Part shown: piece after piece, positions 61,248 through 64,000 of the stretch | How positions within the stretch are numbered: the first letter of the stretch is position 1 | How the letters are laid out: every line of letters begins with the position of its first letter | Assembly (NCBI RefSeq): GCF_018139145.2 | Contig: NC_059478.1 | Location: 14,491,001-14,555,000 of the forward strand | DNA length: 64,000 bases | From: Gymnogyps californianus | Lineage: Eukaryota; Chordata; Aves; Accipitriformes; Cathartidae | Reading direction: 5' to 3' | Notes under the pieces: model-generated | Seen by the model: only the letters and a program-made list of their open reading frames with translations | The model's database searches: none | Told to the model about the DNA's origin: nothing | Position numbers and translations under genes: made by a program

Positions 61248-64000
61248 ATAAAGACACACACACAGAATCTGAACTGTAAAACCGAAAACTAGGTTGGCCC
61301 CAGCTGTATTTTACAGTAAGGATAACCATGGTAATATATCCATTTTCCAACTCTTCAACATATGCCATTCATGCATAGACCTTGCAGTATTTTGTTTTGA
61401 AAAATGGAAGTGAAAGAAAAATATTTGAGGGTGACTTCATATTTTATTTTTATAAGGAATTTTACAGTTTGAGACAGATTCATTATGACCAAGCCCAAAG
61501 GATTCAAATTATTGTATTTTTAAAAAGGTTTTGCCCAGAGGTCAGAAAAAGTGGATTATTTTGACCCACTAACAAAAAGCCTTTCAGGGACACACTAAAC
61601 ATACTTATTCTCTGATGTAAATTAGAGCAGCTTCAAAGCTACTCTAAATTCCACTTTGTCTACAAAAGCCAGTGAAATTATGCCTGCCAGAGGCTGCTGC
61701 AATACAGTATACTCTGAGGATGAAGAACAGAGCAGACAGCTAACGGGCTGCCTTTTTTCTGCATAGGGATTTATCTTACCAGTAGGCAACCTTAGCTGCC
61801 CAATTAGAACAATTTCTAGGCTCTCGTTTTTAATACATTGAATATATGTAATTTAGTAGTCCTGTACATGCAAATTTGTTTTTGAACAACAGCGTGATAA
61901 AAGGCTATATGGTGAGTGTTTTCTTACACTGATCTATAGAACACAGGTTGTTTAAAAGATGCCAGATCACAGTGAAAAGGAATCACTTCACCCCAGTCTC
62001 AACTGCACTAACTTCTTTATGAAAACTCTGTCTAGCATTTGTGGCTATGTGCAGTAGTCCATAGTTCATTTCAGACTCCTGAAGACACACTGTAATAAGC
62101 CAGAAGAAATGTTTCAAAAACTTTCCTGGGTGCAAAAGCACCTGTACAGAGATTGCCACAAACATTTGGTTACACAGGTTTGGACCACTTCTACAGTGTT
62201 TCATAGCAACACCAGAAATTAAGATTTATCTCAATAATCCTTTGTAGAGGATTAGATAACCTTTTGTAGAGACTGCAGTCTATGCTTCCAGGTTATCCCA
62301 GCTCCACAAATACAAAAGTAGTGACTGAGCAATGAATAGAGTACAGCTTTTAGGGATTCTGCCTGGCTGAATTCCCACAGTAGGGATTAGCTATCAAAGT
62401 TATGAAGAAGGCTCTAGGAGCTTCATCTTTCTCAGTTTCTGATAGGACTCAATATAGCCCCAAGGAAGCTGGCAGGGGTAAGCCTGCAAAAGGGATGAAC
62501 TGTGAGCAGTTATCAGACCTATCGCTCAGGATCGTTCTTTCTTAATTCACATGGGAAATATTCTTTTTCACAAACAGTCCACTTAACTTCACCACATCTA
62601 CCAGAAAAGTTAGCATTGTAGTATTTTTAATCACGCTCTATGGGGAAAAAGTTTGAGTTCGTAAAACTGTGCCGTGCTTGATTATTTCTACAGAGGAATG
62701 TTGATCTTTTCAAAATGCAGTCTTTGAAGTGTCCAAACAGCACTTGCTGTAAAATATGCACAAGTGCTGCTTGCCACATCTCAGATGCATAATCCTAAAT
62801 GAAAATACAAAATACCAAGCACAAAGTGGCAGGCCGAATCCTGAGACTAGTCTATCCCAGCAACCAGAAAACTGAAGCTACAGGCTTGTGAACATTCATT
62901 TTGGACCAGATTCTGATTAATTTACTCAAGTTGAGCAGTATCTTATTCATCAAATGATTGTGTTGAAATGGAATTATTTGTACAGTTCAAGCCAAGTCTG
63001 CTGTATTTTAACACATAGTACGTATCCCCATGTACTTTGTTACTGCATCTGTGCTATATATTGCTGCTAGGAACAGATGAAAAATATTTTTGGCCAGGCT
63101 TTTTTGCCATTAAAGTAAATACAATTTATGATATCATTAGGTTTTGATGCCATATCTTGACAAGAAGCCTAACTGTTGAGGAAAGGCTATGTTGCAGCTG
63201 CTACTACTGGATATGACTGTCCACATGTATTTCCTGCTGGCAAATTAAATCCTTCTAAGTTGTCAGAGGACAAAAGTTATTGCCATTGTTTTGACAGATT
63301 CCTGAATTTATAAGCTCCAGATGTCGCAAAACCCTTGTTGCTTATTTTCAAACTACATTTGGTGGCAGAATAGAGACTACTGTCCATCTTTACCACAGAT
63401 TTTTCACTAGGAAGGAAGGGAGTAAGCCTAGTAGGTGTCTTTGCCTTCAGAACAATGGCATGAGCTAAACTCAGTGCACTGCTGGTACATAGTGTGAAAC
63501 ATCATGTGTTGTGCTAGTCAGGAAAATAGAGTTGCCGTCACACTCTCACTTCCCCCTGCTTCCTAGGATCACATTTTCTCCTATATGCTGTTTGACTTTC
63601 ATTTCTCTACCTTTTTCTCCTGGTGATTATCTCCTGATACTTTTAACTTCCTCTTGCAATAACAATGAAGAAATAACGTAGTAGCCTTGGGGAAGACAAT
63701 GCAGAGTGGCAATCAGAGAAAGCAAGATGCTTAACTACCACATAACTCACTCAGTTTTATCTACGTTGTTCTATTACTTTGTGTTATGTATAGCTTCCCA
63801 CGATGCAAAGTAATGGAGAAAGCATGCACATAATTACTTTCAATGGATTATATTTACATGACTTCTAAAATAATAAATTAGGAAAGATTTTTGTGAAGGT
63901 CACCTTGTTAATGCAGCAACACAGAATATGACAGGACCAGCTGCCACCCCTTATTAATATCGAGTGGAACCACAGCTAATGAAATTCACAGTTCTTGGAT

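Larger units (their letters stand above)
45001..64000. other. 3' intergenic sequence, second part
   Basis: This part is AT-rich and has no recognisable gene. The longest ORF (46226-46702, minus, 158 codons) has low-complexity Lys/Asn/Gln sequence near its C-terminus and no recognised domain. An 18-bp palindrome (48524-48541), a MIR-like fragment (58865-58920) and a tandem duplication (61165-61247) are the only structures that stand out. The stretch fits a gene desert. Confidence 0.6.

Overview
The window is vertebrate, and almost certainly avian, nuclear DNA. It is AT-rich and intron-rich, with one multi-exon gene, two LTRs of a type I recognise as abundant in non-galliform (neoavian) birds, and eroded CR1-like and MIR-like fossils. 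The bird assignment rests on repeats and protein identity recognised by eye, not on a search.

The only gene I can support is OLFM3 (noelin-3, also called optimedin), on the + strand. Six coding exons lie at 8281-8409, 13119-13265, 15778-15933, 19847-20066, 29539-29645 and 31371-32048. All five introns are GT-AG. The joined reading frame is open for exactly 478 codons plus a TAA stop, the length I know for the mammalian isoform beginning MSPPLLK. It encodes a secreted, coiled-coil, olfactomedin-domain glycoprotein of the nervous system and eye.

Layout: 1-8280 is upstream or outer-intron sequence, with a CR1-like LINE fossil (5456-5770), an antisense solo LTR (6060-6652) and the presumed promoter and 5' leader (about 8000-8280). 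Positions 8281-32048 are the gene. Intron 4 is the largest intron and carries a second antisense solo LTR (25890-26500), a MIR-like SINE fossil (about 22930-23155), and two CpG- or GC-rich blocks of unknown origin (21960-22290 and 27240-27735). From about 32.7 kb to the end I see no recognisable exon, RNA gene or intact transposon. This fits the gene desert that flanks the 3' side of OLFM3 in other vertebrates.

I found no new gene system. The points most worth a second look are: the short upstream ORFs and a Pax6-like site just 5' of exon 1; the two same-orientation LTRs bracketing exons 1-4; the unexplained GC-rich block in intron 4; and small hairpin and palindrome structures in the 3' UTR and desert.
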